Shown one piece after another: positions 55,001 to 64,000 of a DNA stretch of 64,000 nucleotides. The notes below the pieces were generated by a model. The model was not told where the DNA came from. It searched no databases and was given only the letters and a program-made list of their open reading frames with translations. The DNA is taken from positions 3,534,001-3,598,000 of the forward strand of contig NZ_CP165628.1 of the NCBI RefSeq assembly GCF_041200025.1, in the 5' to 3' direction. This DNA comes from Rouxiella sp. WC2420. Lineage in GTDB: Bacteria; Pseudomonadota; Gammaproteobacteria; Enterobacterales; Enterobacteriaceae. A program made the position numbers and the translations under genes. The first letter of the stretch is position 1. Each line of letters opens with the position of its first letter.

Positions 55001-57518
55001 CTGCGGATTTTTTGATGTTAACTTTTGCGATAACGTCTTTTGGGGCTGCCGTTGTTGCTGTGGCCTCCTGACTGACAATGATGTTAGTACTGCCCGCCTC
55101 AACAAATGTCAGTTCGCCTGTTGCCGAAATCTTAACAATGCTTTTGTCAGTAGATTCATAGAGGTAAGCCCCGCCGTTGCCGCCGGAGACCTGAAGCATT
55201 TGAGTCGATGCACCAAAATCAACGGTGACCGATTTGGCCTGAAGTGCATCTGATAGTTTTTTAATTACGTTAACAGTGAAAGTTATCGGGATGGGTGCAT
55301 TAACATTTTGATTGGCATTTTGGGAAACAATTACCTCAGCCACGCCTGCTTTCTTAGCCACCAGCTTACCCTGCTCGATAGCAACAATATCTGTAGATTT
55401 CGAGGTCAATAAATACTCACCGCCAGTAATCCCCCCCGTTGGAGTAATGGTTTTACTTTCTCCAACGCTGAGTGTTAACGCGGGTAGCGGATCTATTTTT
55501 CCAGCAGAGAACTCCACTCTAATATGGCGTGAGAGTGACTTCGTGGTTGAATCGAGAGATGCCCCTTCGCCAGTATCAGACTCTAGACTTACCGTGATGG
55601 TGTCATTGCCAGGCTTGGTAATTCCCTCATAGCGAATAATCATTTCTCCGCGTGTGTCAGTGACGCCCACGCGTGTGCTAATGCTGCCAAGACTTGAGTT
55701 TTTCTGATGCCAAAACACCGTTGCCTTTGAAACAGGTTTATTATTACTGTCTTTGACAATGGCGGTTAAAAATAGCTGCCCTTGGCTCGCCTGAGGAAAT
55801 ACGATAACGTCATCGCCTTCCACTGAAGTATTTCCATTGGCAACTAAAAGTTGACTCAATTTAATCTCCGGAATGTTAACGGTTTTTTCTACCAAATCTC
55901 CAGAGATCTTGTCTTTATTAGTCGGCGTTACCTGGAATACAATATCCTGCCCGCGATCTTTTTCGGTGATTTTATAGCTTAAGGTCTGGCTTAATATTGT
56001 AGAACTGTCTTTTGCGTTAAACCATTTAACCGGTGAACCGCCGGCTATTTCGTCATTCCCTTCATTATTTACGAAAAGATAACTCGCCGTGAGTGTCTCG
56101 CCAACATTAGGTGTGCCTGCGATATTCACATTAGATGCTGCAGGAGCAATATTCCCTGGTAAAACGGTAACCCGATAAGAAGCATTATTAACGGGGGTCT
56201 GCCATCTACCTTGTTGAAATTCCTGAGCGTGAATGACTGTCTCACCGCGTTTTAATGGCGTAACATACCCACTATCTAATTCAACTTTGGCTATTGCCTG
56301 TTGATCGGAGGTATATTTTATTACTCCACTATAACCGCCTTTAGCAATATTGCTCCCTCCTGGCTCCCCGGCTTTTAATATCATATGTTCAGGCATAAAA
56401 TAGAGCGGGCTAAATACTTCCTTTCTTTTATATTCTAAAACAATATTATTATTACGCGTGACAAAGTCTTTACGTGATAAAGCCAAGGCACTCATTGCCT
56501 GGCCTTGCTCTGGATTAAGCTGATGCTGCATGCTCTGACTAAATTTCCAGGAAAAATTGACTCCAATTTTGTGATCGTTAGGTTGACCGGCCGTTAGCGT
56601 CTCCTCAAGCATGAAACCCAACAAAGAAATTGGCTGCCATTTCAAACCAATTGTCAGACCATAGGGGTCAGCACTGACTCGATCTCGACTCCCCAGCGAA
56701 TCAACTTCCTTACCGAACCATTGAAACCACGTCATTTTTGCTGAAAGCGGCCTAAATATTAATGCCTCCAGATTAACATCCCACCCACGGGCTGCACGCT
56801 CGTACAAATCGTAGTGCATAGGATTTTGATTAAACTGTTTATCTTTGGAGTGTTTCCAACCGCTGAGAGGTACATAGTAGTTAAAGGAACTCCTGACCCG
56901 CTCAGTCCACGCCTCTAACCCAAGGCCCATACGCTTATGCCCTCGCGTAACATCTTGATCATAAAAGACATTGGAGCCTAAAATTAGATTATCATTGAGG
57001 CTAAAGCGATAGCCCAACCCCAAATTCAGCTGATTACGCTCGTTCCAGCGATGAAAGCTCAGTTGTGAAAAGAGAGTATTCTTTTCTGTTTCCATCCAGG
57101 GATAAAGGTGATCGAGCCCGAATTCAAAGCGGCTATTTCTATTTAGACCGCTATTAATACTGGCTCTTACATTCGAATCAGAAAAAGACAGGAACTGTTC
57201 GATTTGTTTCGAGGCTTGGCTATTCAGTGCGCTGGCAGCTTTTGAGGATAGCTGCTGAGATAGCGGCTCCTGAGCTAATGAAGGCCCCAACTGCTCCATG
57301 AACGAGGTTAAAGGAAGGGCATCATTTTTATCATTCTCCTTCGCCTGTTGCTGATTGTTATTTTCGGAACCCAAGGATGGGATCGAATTAGACGAAGCCA
57401 GTGCAAAATTAAAAATGACACACGCGATCATTATAAAAAACATAATAATCATTGCGAGTTTTTGGGCTTTACCAATTTTGATTTTTTTAGAATGAATCAA
57501 ACCCTTGAACATATCCAT
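52059..57518 (-). CDS. Inverse autotransporter (intimin/invasin family) with Ig-like repeats
   Basis: A 1,819-residue outer-membrane adhesin. An N-terminal signal (about residues 18-42) has the extended basic region seen in large secreted proteins. Residues about 105-335 form the 12-strand beta-barrel (FEFGLDHLYPWMETEKNTLF, LGLGYRFSLNDNLILGSNVFYDQD, GLTIGLKWQP). The plug-linker signature NIVLEYKRKE is at 358-367. A Big_1-like domain lies at about 560-665. Alternating Ig-like repeats lie at about 757-1340, and four larger domains with xxIxGxPxxGxxL starts follow at 1340-1710. The C-terminal domain has two cysteines (YNYGCNY, FQCNAW), like the disulfide-bearing tip of invasins. It is intact. 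Confidence 0.93.
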   Translation of the reverse strand: MDMFKGLIHSKKIKIGKAQKLAMIIMFFIMIACVIFNFALASSNSIPSLGSENNNQQQAKENDKNDALPLTSFMEQLGPSLAQEPLSQQLSSKAASALNSQASKQIEQFLSFSDSNVRASINSGLNRNSRFEFGLDHLYPWMETEKNTLFSQLSFHRWNERNQLNLGLGYRFSLNDNLILGSNVFYDQDVTRGHKRMGLGLEAWTERVRSSFNYYVPLSGWKHSKDKQFNQNPMHYDLYERAARGWDVNLEALIFRPLSAKMTWFQWFGKEVDSLGSRDRVSADPYGLTIGLKWQPISLLGFMLEETLTAGQPNDHKIGVNFSWKFSQSMQHQLNPEQGQAMSALALSRKDFVTRNNNIVLEYKRKEVFSPLYFMPEHMILKAGEPGGSNIAKGGYSGVIKYTSDQQAIAKVELDSGYVTPLKRGETVIHAQEFQQGRWQTPVNNASYRVTVLPGNIAPAASNVNIAGTPNVGETLTASYLFVNNEGNDEIAGGSPVKWFNAKDSSTILSQTLSYKITEKDRGQDIVFQVTPTNKDKISGDLVEKTVNIPEIKLSQLLVANGNTSVEGDDVIVFPQASQGQLFLTAIVKDSNNKPVSKATVFWHQKNSSLGSISTRVGVTDTRGEMIIRYEGITKPGNDTITVSLESDTGEGASLDSTTKSLSRHIRVEFSAGKIDPLPALTLSVGESKTITPTGGITGGEYLLTSKSTDIVAIEQGKLVAKKAGVAEVIVSQNANQNVNAPIPITFTVNVIKKLSDALQAKSVTVDFGASTQMLQVSGGNGGAYLYESTDKSIVKISATGELTFVEAGSTNIIVSQEATATTAAPKDVIAKVNIKKSAGTALKVSPLALKVGESNNTEVKGGNGGKITYESANPAIASIDNTGKVTAHASGSATVTVTEAESTNYISQKATLTVTVDMRDAIALEADPVSWAFGTVPRPLIIRGGNNGILSYESADNSIVEVSRTGVMTFVKAGRTHITVSQAATESIAAPQAIDVEVTVRKIIGPVLSASPMTLKAGEKQELRLKGGNGERGGVLSYRSDKDTVASVDSNGKVTAHTSGKAKVTVTEAESTNYIGQQAMLTVTVDLKDATALKAEPVIVEFGAAVQKLEVTGGNNGLLSFNSLNKNVVKVNSQGELTFVGAGNTSIVVSQAATDTVAAPKDITVAVNINKTTGTALKVSPLTLKIDEFKNAKITGGNGGKLSFRSDKETVASVDSNGNVKGHMKGTATLTVTEEESVNYKGQKATLAVTVGVKDAPALQADPVIVDFGAPAQMLKVTGGNDGAFFYKSSGRNVVTVSDSGELTFVGAGNASITISQSETNTSAAPESINVSVTVKHAAPEIKDLKITGQPAIGSKLESSYTYIGHGMAEGKTGFQWMNDKGWITGATSKDYVISLADAGNEIFVNVVPQNTLGEYGNNINSNKIKVLVTKPEARNVNLSGRAFEGTSLLVKYDYVGNGSKEGNSEFEWFRDSVPIVEARGRTYLTLSDKDIGHKISVKVTPKNESGVSGSTSASQNVGPVWGIPEARFVKIDGKPIVGSVLRGEYTYAGLGADEGETRFQWNKGQHGINGATQRSYTIQAADLGSRLYLTVTPKNVKGDEGQRADAWTETVIAVPEVTNVKISGTPKTAETLSVNYSFQSNGGGGDASTFQWYLNSKPISGETRNSYRVLRNNVKGFITVKVTPKTQQGFTGSIVTSSKTSAVLPISDGKLDLYNYGCNYQLSGNNTSGRVSWNIANVSDSQIKVIFRRNSSVVYQSSAYEGVKRDIEAGNHEYEVNVEDQYGNSSEKVRVSFMNQGFQCNAWISTGGTIVIPSWPN
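53501..55250 (-). repeat. Tandem alternating Ig-like repeat units in the adhesin
   Basis: Seven units of about 83-85 codons alternate between two types. One type begins ALxAxPVxVxFG and ends with VSQxATxxxAAP. The other begins GxALxxSPLxLKxGE and ends with VTEAESxNYxxQKATLxVTV. The DNA repeats are imperfect but recognisable, so recombination could change copy number. Confidence 0.8.
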
Positions 57519-58047
57519 ATTGCCTCCGTTGCATTGGATTAATACTATTGAACAACTTATTTATTACGAAAAACTCAAGCGCAAGAAAAAAAGACAGCAC
57601 ACCCTTGCTTTAATATTATTTAAAACACAGCCATTAAAAATAAATTAAATATAAAATAGCATGAAAATATCGCGGAAATTAATTTTACCCTTATAGCAAA
57701 AAATAAGCACCACCTTATAAGCGATAATCGAAACACCAATGATATTTAAAGAAATTAATGGCATAATAATCAACACATTAATCACTAAAAAAGAAGTGAT
57801 TATTAAAAATCAAATTTAAATAAATTTAATAATCAGTGACTACTTTAAGTTATAATTAATATGATGAATGCATTTTTCTTGATAATTATTTAATTTTAGG
57901 TGTTTCGCGATGTTAGCCAAAGCAAGGTAGGTTCAGGATAAGAAGTGGGTGGCGGAGAAATAGAAAGGAAAAAAGGCCTGATGAAATTCATCAAGCCTTA
58001 AAGATTTCGAAACGAAATGACAGCCCTAACAGGGCTGATCATACAGG
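57519..58047. other. Intergenic region with ptsG terminator
   Basis: About 530 bp, very AT-rich near 57,590-57,900, should hold the adhesin promoter. At 57,971-57,998 AAGGC-TGATGAA and TTCATCA-GCCTT form a stem followed on the minus strand by T6, the likely ptsG terminator. No gene is supported. Confidence 0.65.
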
Positions 58048-59481
58048 TCAGTTATTGCGAATATAATCGTCCATATCAGTTTTCAGATTGTCAGACTTAG
58101 TACCAAAAATCGCCTGCACGCCTGAGCCAGCAACAACTACCCCCGCCGCGCCCAGCTGTTTGAGACTCACCTGATCAACCTTGGTCACGTCCGCCACGCT
58201 AACTCGCAAACGGGTAATACAGGCATCAAGATTGGTGATATTTTCTTTGCCACCAAATGCCTTAACCAGAGAGGCTGACATCTCACTACCACCCTGGGCT
58301 GTTTGAGTAGCCGTCGTGTCTTCCCGGCCTGGTGTTTTCAAGTTCAGCTTGACGATTAACACACGGAAAATAGTGTAATAAACCAGACCGTAAATGACGC
58401 CGACGATCGGGAACAGCCAGATGCGGCTGCTGTTGCCACTCAGTACCACAAAATCGATTAAACCATGAGAGAAGCTGGTGCCATCACGCATGCCGAGCAA
58501 AATACAAATTGGGAATGCCAGACCGGCCAAAATCATATGGATGACATACAGAATCGGCGCAACAAACATAAACGCGAATTCGATCGGCTCGGTAATACCC
58601 GTCAGGAACGCGGTCAACGCGGCTGAAATCATGATGCCGCCCACTTTGGCACGATTTTCTGGTTTAGCTGAATGCCAAATCGCAATCGCCGCCGCTGGCA
58701 GTCCATACATTTTAAACAGGAAGCCACCTGACAGTTTACCCGCTGTCGGGTCACCCGCCATGTAGCGTGGAATGTCGCCGTGGAATACCTGCCCCGCTGA
58801 ATTGACGTATTCACCAACCTGCATTTGGAAAGGCACGTTCCAGATGTGATGCAGGCCAAAGGGCACCAGCGCGCGTTCTACGATACCGTAAATGCCAAAT
58901 GCCACGACCGGGTTCTGATAGGCAGCCCACTGAGAGAAGGTCTGAATAGCGCTGCCAATCGGTGGCCAGATAAAGGACAGCACCACGCCGAGGAAAATCG
59001 CGGCCAGGCCTGAAATAATTGGCACAAAACGTTTACCGGCGAAGAATCCCAAATATTCGGGCAGCTTGATACGATAAAAGCGATTAAACATATAGGCGGC
59101 AATGACGCCAGAAATAATGCCTCCCAAAACTCCGGTATCAGCCAAATGCTTACTGGTAATCTCGGCCGCCGGCAATTGCAGCACCATCGGCGCAACCACG
59201 GCCATGGTCTTCACCATAATGCCGTAAGCAACAACCGCCGCCAGCGCAGATACGCCGTCATTATTTGTAAAACCTAGCGCCACGCCGATGGCAAATATCA
59301 GCGGCATATTGGCGAAAACTGACCCACCCGCTTCGGCCATAACATGTGAAACTACGATTGGCAGCCAGCTAAAGTTTGCGGAACCGACACCCAGCAGTAT
59401 GCCTGCGATAGGTAATACGGAAACGGGCAGCATTAGCGATTTACCGACCTTTTGAAGGTTTGCAAACGCGTTCTTGAACAT
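58048..59481 (-). CDS. ptsG: Glucose-specific PTS transporter IIBC (PtsG)
   Basis: A 477-residue inner-membrane transporter. The IIC part (about residues 1-390) has many TM helices, with the substrate loop near [11 protein letters not shown] and the [10 protein letters not shown] motif. The IIB domain has the phospho-Cys in [10 protein letters not shown]. It takes up and phosphorylates glucose using EIIA-Glc. The leader just before its ATG retains the sequence paired by SgrS in E. coli. Confidence 0.97.
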   Translation of the reverse strand: MFKNAFANLQKVGKSLMLPVSVLPIAGILLGVGSANFSWLPIVVSHVMAEAGGSVFANMPLIFAIGVALGFTNNDGVSALAAVVAYGIMVKTMAVVAPMVLQLPAAEITSKHLADTGVLGGIISGVIAAYMFNRFYRIKLPEYLGFFAGKRFVPIISGLAAIFLGVVLSFIWPPIGSAIQTFSQWAAYQNPVVAFGIYGIVERALVPFGLHHIWNVPFQMQVGEYVNSAGQVFHGDIPRYMAGDPTAGKLSGGFLFKMYGLPAAAIAIWHSAKPENRAKVGGIMISAALTAFLTGITEPIEFAFMFVAPILYVIHMILAGLAFPICILLGMRDGTSFSHGLIDFVVLSGNSSRIWLFPIVGVIYGLVYYTIFRVLIVKLNLKTPGREDTTATQTAQGGSEMSASLVKAFGGKENITNLDACITRLRVSVADVTKVDQVSLKQLGAAGVVVAGSGVQAIFGTKSDNLKTDMDDYIRNN

Positions 59482-59482
59482 A

Positions 59483-59500
59483 TTGGGAGTGCTCCTGAGT
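59483..59500 (-). promoter_or_regulatory. Conserved SgrS-pairing site in the ptsG leader
   Basis: On the minus strand ACTCAGGAGCACTCCCAA immediately precedes the ATG by two bases. It matches the E. coli ptsG site CAGGAGCACTCTC to which SgrS binds, and it includes the ribosome site. It suggests glucose-phosphate stress control. Confidence 0.7.
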
Positions 59501-59502
59501 AA

Positions 59503-59874
59503 TGGTGCGTGATACTCCCGTATTCATCAGCGTGCAACGCCAAACGCTGCTACTGATAATAATGGAGTATCTACTTCTCAGGGTTTTTAGCTGGTGCCAT
59601 CAACCCTGTTGCTGCGGCATTTTTAACCGCGGCGGGCGGGACATATATTTGCCCCTTTTAATTTTTACGAAGGGTAAAATAAATCGCCGCAATAATAATT
59701 GATGACAGTCACGTTTTGTTAAAAAAACGCCTATTCCTGTCTGAAAAGTTTCCTAATATCAATAAATCGGGGTGTTTTGGGCAGGGATTGAGAAGAATTA
59801 GCCTAACGCTTCCGAATATCAGAAGCGTTTAATATGTTTATTACGAGGCAAAAAATATTTGGGGGGGGGGGAAT
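59503..59874. other. ptsG upstream region, ending in a homopolymer G11 tract
   Basis: About 370 bp with no supported gene. It should contain the ptsG promoter and its CRP and Mlc sites, which I could not place with certainty. 59861-59871 is a run of 11 G, 3 bases beyond the ycfH stop. Confidence 0.5.
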
Positions 59875-60669
59875 CTATGCAAGCCTTGCTGCATCTACGT
59901 GGAACAGGCGCGAGAAGTTAGCCGTAGTCGCTTCCGCTAGCGTTTCCAGGCTCACGCCTTTCAATACCGCCAGATATTCTGCAACATCTCGGACATAAGC
60001 TGGCTGATTTTCTTTACCACGATGAGGAACCGGCGCCAGATAAGGTGAATCGGTTTCAATTAACAGGCGATCCAGCGGGACGTAGCGAGCGGCTTCACGC
60101 AGCTGCTCTGCGTTTCTGAAAGTTACGATCCCAGAGAAAGAGATGTAGAAACCCAGATCCAATAAGATCTCTGCAGTTGCTCTATCTTCGGTAAAACAGT
60201 GCAATACGCCGCCACACTCCCCGGCTTTTTCTTCGTGCAGAATATCTAGCGTGTCCTGACGTGCATCGCGAGTATGCACGATGACCGGCTTGTTAAGCTC
60301 ACGGCCGACGCGGATATGATGACGGAAAGAATCTTGCTGCAATTTCAGCTGGAAATCTTCTTTCTGGTAAAAATAGTCCAGACCGGTTTCACCCATCGCC
60401 ACAACGCGCGGATCGGCAGCCAGCTTGCGCAGCTCGTCAAAGTCGTAACCACCCTCAATATTCAGCGGATGCACGCCGCAAGAGAAGGCAACCTCAGGGC
60501 GATCGCCAATCAATTCAGCCATTTCGCGATAACCAGGCAACGTACAGGCCACCGCCAGCATAAACTTCACATCGCGGGCACGGGCTTTCTCTAACATGTC
60601 GTCTACACCGCTGTGCAGCGTCTGATAATCAAGGCTGTCGAGATGACAATGTGAATCGACTAAAAACAT
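59875..60669 (-). CDS. ycfH: TatD-family metal-dependent hydrolase YcfH
   Basis: A 264-residue TIM-barrel hydrolase. DSHCHLD is the metal-binding HxH, GETGLDYFYQ the bridging Glu region, VIVHTRDA and LHCFTED the further His ligands, and IETDSPYLAP the terminal Asp. Members act as 3'-5' exonuclease or deoxyribonuclease in vitro. It follows holB in the operon, 50 bp downstream. Confidence 0.94.
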   Translation of the reverse strand: MFLVDSHCHLDSLDYQTLHSGVDDMLEKARARDVKFMLAVACTLPGYREMAELIGDRPEVAFSCGVHPLNIEGGYDFDELRKLAADPRVVAMGETGLDYFYQKEDFQLKLQQDSFRHHIRVGRELNKPVIVHTRDARQDTLDILHEEKAGECGGVLHCFTEDRATAEILLDLGFYISFSGIVTFRNAEQLREAARYVPLDRLLIETDSPYLAPVPHRGKENQPAYVRDVAEYLAVLKGVSLETLAEATTANFSRLFHVDAARLA

Positions 60670-60719
60670 AGTATTAACTCTTTAATTTTTCGAGGAATTT
60701 CAGTTTTACAGAGAACTCT

Positions 60720-61694
60720 CTACAGGGAATGTTCCCATTCCAGTAGCTGTTCGGTGAGCAGCAGCTCGCGGTTAACACCCACGATGCCGAGAAGCTGTTG
60801 ACGGCAGTGCATCCACCCTTGCAGATCTTTTTGCAGAGCCGAATTGCCCAGGCCGCTCGCCAACTGAGCAATCAACGGCTGCTGGTCGAGATTAATGGTG
60901 TAATGTCCTGCACCCTGTTGAGTTTTAATAACGTCCAGCAGCAGCGAACAAAGCCAAAATAGGCGATCGGCGGCGTCGTCATGATTTAGCTGTGGCAGCA
61001 GTGAGAGTAAATCACGCTGTTGCCAGTTGAGGGTTAGTTGCTGAAAAAGCTGTTCGCGCTGTTTCCAGCGTTCGGGCTGGAGTAATTCCAGCGCGGCCAA
61101 CGGCGTACCCTCTCCCAGCCTGAGTGCTGTTTGAATAGCCAGTGGCGCGACTTGCAGCTGGCGGGCAATCCATTGACTGGCAAGTGCAGCATCGGGTGTC
61201 GTTAAATGCCAATAAAAACAGCGGCTACGCAGGGTCGGCAATAGCCTGGACGGCTCCTGGCATCCCAACAGAAAATAGGTGCGCTCCGGCGGCTCTTCCA
61301 GCGTTTTAAGCAACGCATTGGCCGCCGCTTCGGTCAGCAGCTCGGCATGGGGTAACCAAACGACTTTAGCCCCGCCCTGCTGAGAATAGTTGTACAGCGT
61401 CTCAATTAACTGGCGAATAGGTTCGACACCGAGACTGTTTTTGCCTTTCTCTGGTGTCAGTACGTGCCAATCAGGATGGTTACCAGCAATCATCAGGTTG
61501 CAGCTATGACATTTGCCACAGCTTTTTTCCCCTTCCGGACGCTGACACAGCAACCAGCGGCTCAGGCCATAGACCAACGCATCTTCGCCCATGCCTTTGG
61601 CAGCATGCATCAGCAGCGCGTGATGACCGCGTCCATCCTGATATTGAGCCACTAGCTGCCGGTAAGGGCCGTTTAACCAGGGATACCAGTTCAT
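60720..61694 (-). CDS. holB: DNA polymerase III delta-prime subunit
   Basis: A 324-residue clamp-loader subunit. A zinc module is visible ([21 protein letters not shown]). The SRC motif lies in [12 protein letters not shown]. It lacks the Walker A lysine, as expected for delta-prime. The start [14 protein letters not shown] overlaps the tmk stop by 4 bases (ATGA). Confidence 0.95.
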   Translation of the reverse strand: MNWYPWLNGPYRQLVAQYQDGRGHHALLMHAAKGMGEDALVYGLSRWLLCQRPEGEKSCGKCHSCNLMIAGNHPDWHVLTPEKGKNSLGVEPIRQLIETLYNYSQQGGAKVVWLPHAELLTEAAANALLKTLEEPPERTYFLLGCQEPSRLLPTLRSRCFYWHLTTPDAALASQWIARQLQVAPLAIQTALRLGEGTPLAALELLQPERWKQREQLFQQLTLNWQQRDLLSLLPQLNHDDAADRLFWLCSLLLDVIKTQQGAGHYTINLDQQPLIAQLASGLGNSALQKDLQGWMHCRQQLLGIVGVNRELLLTEQLLEWEHSL

Positions 61695-62341
61695 TCCTGA
61701 GTTTCCTGCTGGCGTTGCTGCGCAATCCAGTCGATTAAAGTCTGGCGAATAGCGCAACTGACTTGTTCAATTGTTTGTGAAGCATCGATAGTCTTGATGC
61801 TCGAGTCTTCTTTGGCCAGGCTCAGATAACGCGCGCGAGTACGCTCAAAAAATGCCAGCGACTCTTGCTCGATTCGGTCCAACTCGCCACGGGCGCGGGC
61901 GCGCTGCAAACCAATCACCGGTGAGAGATCAAGATACAACGTCAGGCTCGGCCGAAAATCTCCGAGTACGGTATCACGCAGGGAGGTCATTAGCTGATTA
62001 TCAATACCTCGTCCTCCGCCCTGATAGGCCTGAGAAGAGAGATCATGACGATCGCCAACCACCCAGGAACCTCGGGCCAGCGCTGGTTTGATTACGTTCT
62101 CAACTAACTGAACCCGTGCGGCATACAGCATCAGCACTTCGGCTTTATCTGTAAGCTGCTCACCCTCTATGCCGTTTTTGATTAAATCACGCAGCTTTTC
62201 GGCCAGCGGGGTACCGCCCGGCTCACGGGTAAACTGAATATCGGTGATGCCCTGCTCGCGCAGAGTATTTACCACAACGTCTCGCGCAGTGGTTTTACCC
62301 GCCCCTTCAAGGCCTTCAATAACGATAAAACTACTTTTCAT
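61691..62341 (-). CDS. tmk: Thymidylate kinase
   Basis: A 216-residue dTMP kinase. The P-loop [10 protein letters not shown], the DRHD-like motif [18 protein letters not shown] and the LID region [12 protein letters not shown] are present. It makes dTDP for DNA synthesis. It overlaps mltG by 11 bp and holB by 4 bp. Confidence 0.96.
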   Translation of the reverse strand: MKSSFIVIEGLEGAGKTTARDVVVNTLREQGITDIQFTREPGGTPLAEKLRDLIKNGIEGEQLTDKAEVLMLYAARVQLVENVIKPALARGSWVVGDRHDLSSQAYQGGGRGIDNQLMTSLRDTVLGDFRPSLTLYLDLSPVIGLQRARARGELDRIEQESLAFFERTRARYLSLAKEDSSIKTIDASQTIEQVSCAIRQTLIDWIAQQRQQETQE

Positions 62342-63356
62342 TCTTGTTTTTCATCAGGTCGCGATACGCGCGCACTGCCTTGTTATGGCTGTCGAGGTTG
62401 GTAGTAAAGGTATGCCCACCCTTGCCATCAGCGACAAAATAAAGAAAATCGGTTTTCGCCGGATGAGCTGCGGCTTCGATAGACGCCTCACTCGGCATCG
62501 CAATCGGCGAAGGCGGCAACCCATCAATCACGTAGGTATTATACGGCGTTGCGGTCTCAAGATCCTTCTTGCTGATAGTGCCTTTATAGCTGTCACCCAT
62601 GCCGTAAATCACCGTCGGGTCAGTTTGCAGTCGCATACCGATACGCAGGCGATTGATAAACACCGAAGCAACTTCTTTACGTTCATCTTTGATCGCCGTT
62701 TCTTTCTCAATGATCGAGGCCATGGTCAGCATGTCGGTTGGCGTTTTGTAAGGCAGCGAAGTATCGCGGTCTTTCCAGATTTGATCGACCGTTTTCTCCA
62801 TCCGCTGATGCGAGCGTTTCAGCAGTGACAAATCGCTGGTCCCTGCCGTGTAGGCGTAGGTATCCGGATACAACCAGCCCTCGGCGTTTTTAGCATCTTT
62901 CATGCCCAGTGCCGTGGCGATTTCATCGTCGGTTTTACCCGTCAGATCATGCTTAAGATAACCCGCTTTTTGCAACTCTTGCATCCAGTCCTGTAAGCGG
63001 AAACCTTCGACGAAACGAATATTGAACTGTGCTTCTTTGCCACTTTTTAACAGCTCGAGCATTTGACGGACCGTCATACCCTCGGGAAAACGATAGGTGC
63101 CGGCCTTGAATTCGCCCAGCTCAGGTTCAACGCGCAGTAGCCAACCAAACAACGTCGGTGATTTGATCAGCTTTTGTTGATACAGCATATCTTGCAGAAC
63201 CACCCTTCCCGTCCCGGCAGGTAAGGTAAAAATCTTCTCTTTGACTATGTTTAATTTGCGATCGGCAAAACGTTCGACTTTAAGATAGCCAGCAAACGTC
63301 AAGGCCAGCAGAACAATAACAATGATGCCGAAAATTTTGGTTTTTTTATTTTTCAT
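62331..63356 (-). CDS. mltG: Endolytic transglycosylase MltG
   Basis: A 341-residue inner-membrane protein (YceG). One TM helix (about residues 8-24, [18 protein letters not shown]), a LysM-like part, and the catalytic Glu in [42 protein letters not shown] is the highly conserved end. It cuts nascent glycan strands and may terminate peptidoglycan chain growth. The start [10 protein letters not shown] is chosen over an upstream one. Confidence 0.95.
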   Translation of the reverse strand: MKNKKTKIFGIIVIVLLALTFAGYLKVERFADRKLNIVKEKIFTLPAGTGRVVLQDMLYQQKLIKSPTLFGWLLRVEPELGEFKAGTYRFPEGMTVRQMLELLKSGKEAQFNIRFVEGFRLQDWMQELQKAGYLKHDLTGKTDDEIATALGMKDAKNAEGWLYPDTYAYTAGTSDLSLLKRSHQRMEKTVDQIWKDRDTSLPYKTPTDMLTMASIIEKETAIKDERKEVASVFINRLRIGMRLQTDPTVIYGMGDSYKGTISKKDLETATPYNTYVIDGLPPSPIAMPSEASIEAAAHPAKTDFLYFVADGKGGHTFTTNLDSHNKAVRAYRDLMKNKNEK

Positions 63357-63387
63357 GATTCTTTCACTTAAATACAAATTAGCTTGT

Positions 63388-64000
63388 TCAACAACAACGT
63401 GGCTGTAAAAACTCGAATAGTTTCGCTGCGGTATAATGCCAGTTTTCTATCTTTCTGACTGGAAGAATTGGCATCAAGGCATTACAAACGACAACTTCTT
63501 CCGCATTTTCCAGCACTCCTCGAGTTTCTCGCACTGTTTCGACGCTAAAGTCGCGTGAATCGTTTAGTATTGAAATAATGTGCTGTCGCATAAGACCATC
63601 AACGCCGGAGTGTGAAAGGTCAGGGGTGAAAACTTTGCTGCCCTTACGCCAGAAGATATTGGCGGCGCAGCACTCAATCAGCATGCCATCGGTATCGTCC
63701 ACTAGCGCTTCGTGTGCCGAGGTAATATCCAGATGCCGACGGATCATCACCTGTTCAAGTCGGTTAAGATGCTTAATTCCGGCCAGCAGAGGATTGCGCG
63801 CCAGTGCGACAGGGCTGGGTGCCAGTTCTATCCCCTGCTGACGCCACCGGTGATAATGCTGCGGATAAGGGCTGAGCGACATAATTCGCGTCGGCCCAAC
63901 GCAGCCTTGGCTGCTGTAACCACGCCCACCCTCGCCACGCGAAAGAATAACTTTAATCACCCCTTCCTGCTGGCAACTGGACGCCGCGCGACGCATTTCA
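63388..64000 (-). CDS. pabC: Aminodeoxychorismate lyase PabC (5' end beyond window)
   Basis: The visible 204 codons are the C-terminal three quarters of a class IV PLP enzyme. Typical landmarks are KVILSRGEGGRGYS, GIKHLNRLEQVMIRR (PLP lysine region in related enzymes lies nearby) and CCAANIFWRKGSKVFTPDLSHSGVDGLMR. It makes p-aminobenzoate and pyruvate for folate. The frame stays open to the right edge. It is the first visible gene of pabC-mltG-tmk-holB-ycfH. Confidence 0.93.
   Translation of the reverse strand, partial: EMRRAASSCQQEGVIKVILSRGEGGRGYSSQGCVGPTRIMSLSPYPQHYHRWRQQGIELAPSPVALARNPLLAGIKHLNRLEQVMIRRHLDITSAHEALVDDTDGMLIECCAANIFWRKGSKVFTPDLSHSGVDGLMRQHIISILNDSRDFSVETVRETRGVLENAEEVVVCNALMPILPVRKIENWHYTAAKLFEFLQPRCC

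Noticed and set aside
59502-59702. 66-codon plus-strand frame upstream of ptsG
   Set aside because: It starts inside the ptsG leader in the opposite direction, has no ribosome site and no family pattern. The region is better explained as the ptsG promoter and leader.

Overview
The window is a typical Enterobacterales chromosome segment. The gene order icd-rluE-nudJ-mnmA-hflD-purB-phoPQ-roxA-pepT-cobB-lolEDC-mfd-ycfJ-ndh-nagZ-thiK-lpoB-ycfL-hinT-ptsG-ycfH-holB-tmk-mltG-pabC matches the E. coli backbone. The cspC-yobF-yebO-mgrB-yobH cluster and an ERIC element at 30.4 kb also fit. Product divergence, the absence of ycfP and fhuE, and an inverse autotransporter in the fhuE position suggest a non-Escherichia genus, possibly Yersiniaceae-like (Rahnella/Ewingella/Rouxiella/Serratia). 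I cannot fix the genus from sequence alone.

Layout. 1-9.4 kb: stress and envelope genes (cspC, yobF, an MBL-fold hydrolase, yebO, mgrB with a PhoP-box promoter, yobH, an OppA/MppA-type binding protein, a GNAT and an ACT-domain protein). 9.4-26.7 kb: a defective lambdoid prophage of about 17.1 kb integrated in the 3' end of icd, with a 161-bp duplicated icd end at its borders. It keeps a P22-like immunity region (Cro, C2-type repressor, matching OL/OR operators), a DnaC-type replication module, a left operon (RdgC, HD hydrolase, 3'-5' exonuclease, short beta-clamp-like protein, Xis, Int) and a 5'-truncated tailspike. A large deletion fused the early right operon (a LexA-like gene) to the tailspike and removed head, tail and lysis genes. 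A 1,207-bp IS3-family element with a 4-bp target duplication sits just downstream of PL and a boxA-like site. 26.7-51.9 kb: conserved housekeeping operons. 52.0-57.5 kb: a 1,819-residue intimin/invasin-type inverse autotransporter with alternating Ig-like repeats. 58.0-64.0 kb: ptsG and the ycfH-holB-tmk-mltG-pabC operon, with pabC running off the right edge.

The genes form several functional groups. MgrB, PhoP and PhoQ form a feedback loop, and PhoP boxes with the same 12-bp spacing to the -10 are visible at both mgrB and phoP. LolCDE, LpoB, MltG, NagZ and YcfL serve envelope biogenesis and peptidoglycan turnover. Tmk, HolB, Mfd, PurB and MnmA serve nucleotide, DNA and RNA metabolism. The ndh promoter region carries a perfect FNR site, and the ptsG leader keeps the SgrS-pairing sequence known from E. 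coli.

The most interesting parts are in the prophage: the lexA-tailspike deletion junction, a two-gene cassette downstream of the repressor that is likely expressed in the lysogen, a 177-residue beta-clamp-like protein ending in the DnaN C-terminal motif, two structured noncoding segments, and a tRNA/tmRNA 3'-end fragment beside the left attachment site.
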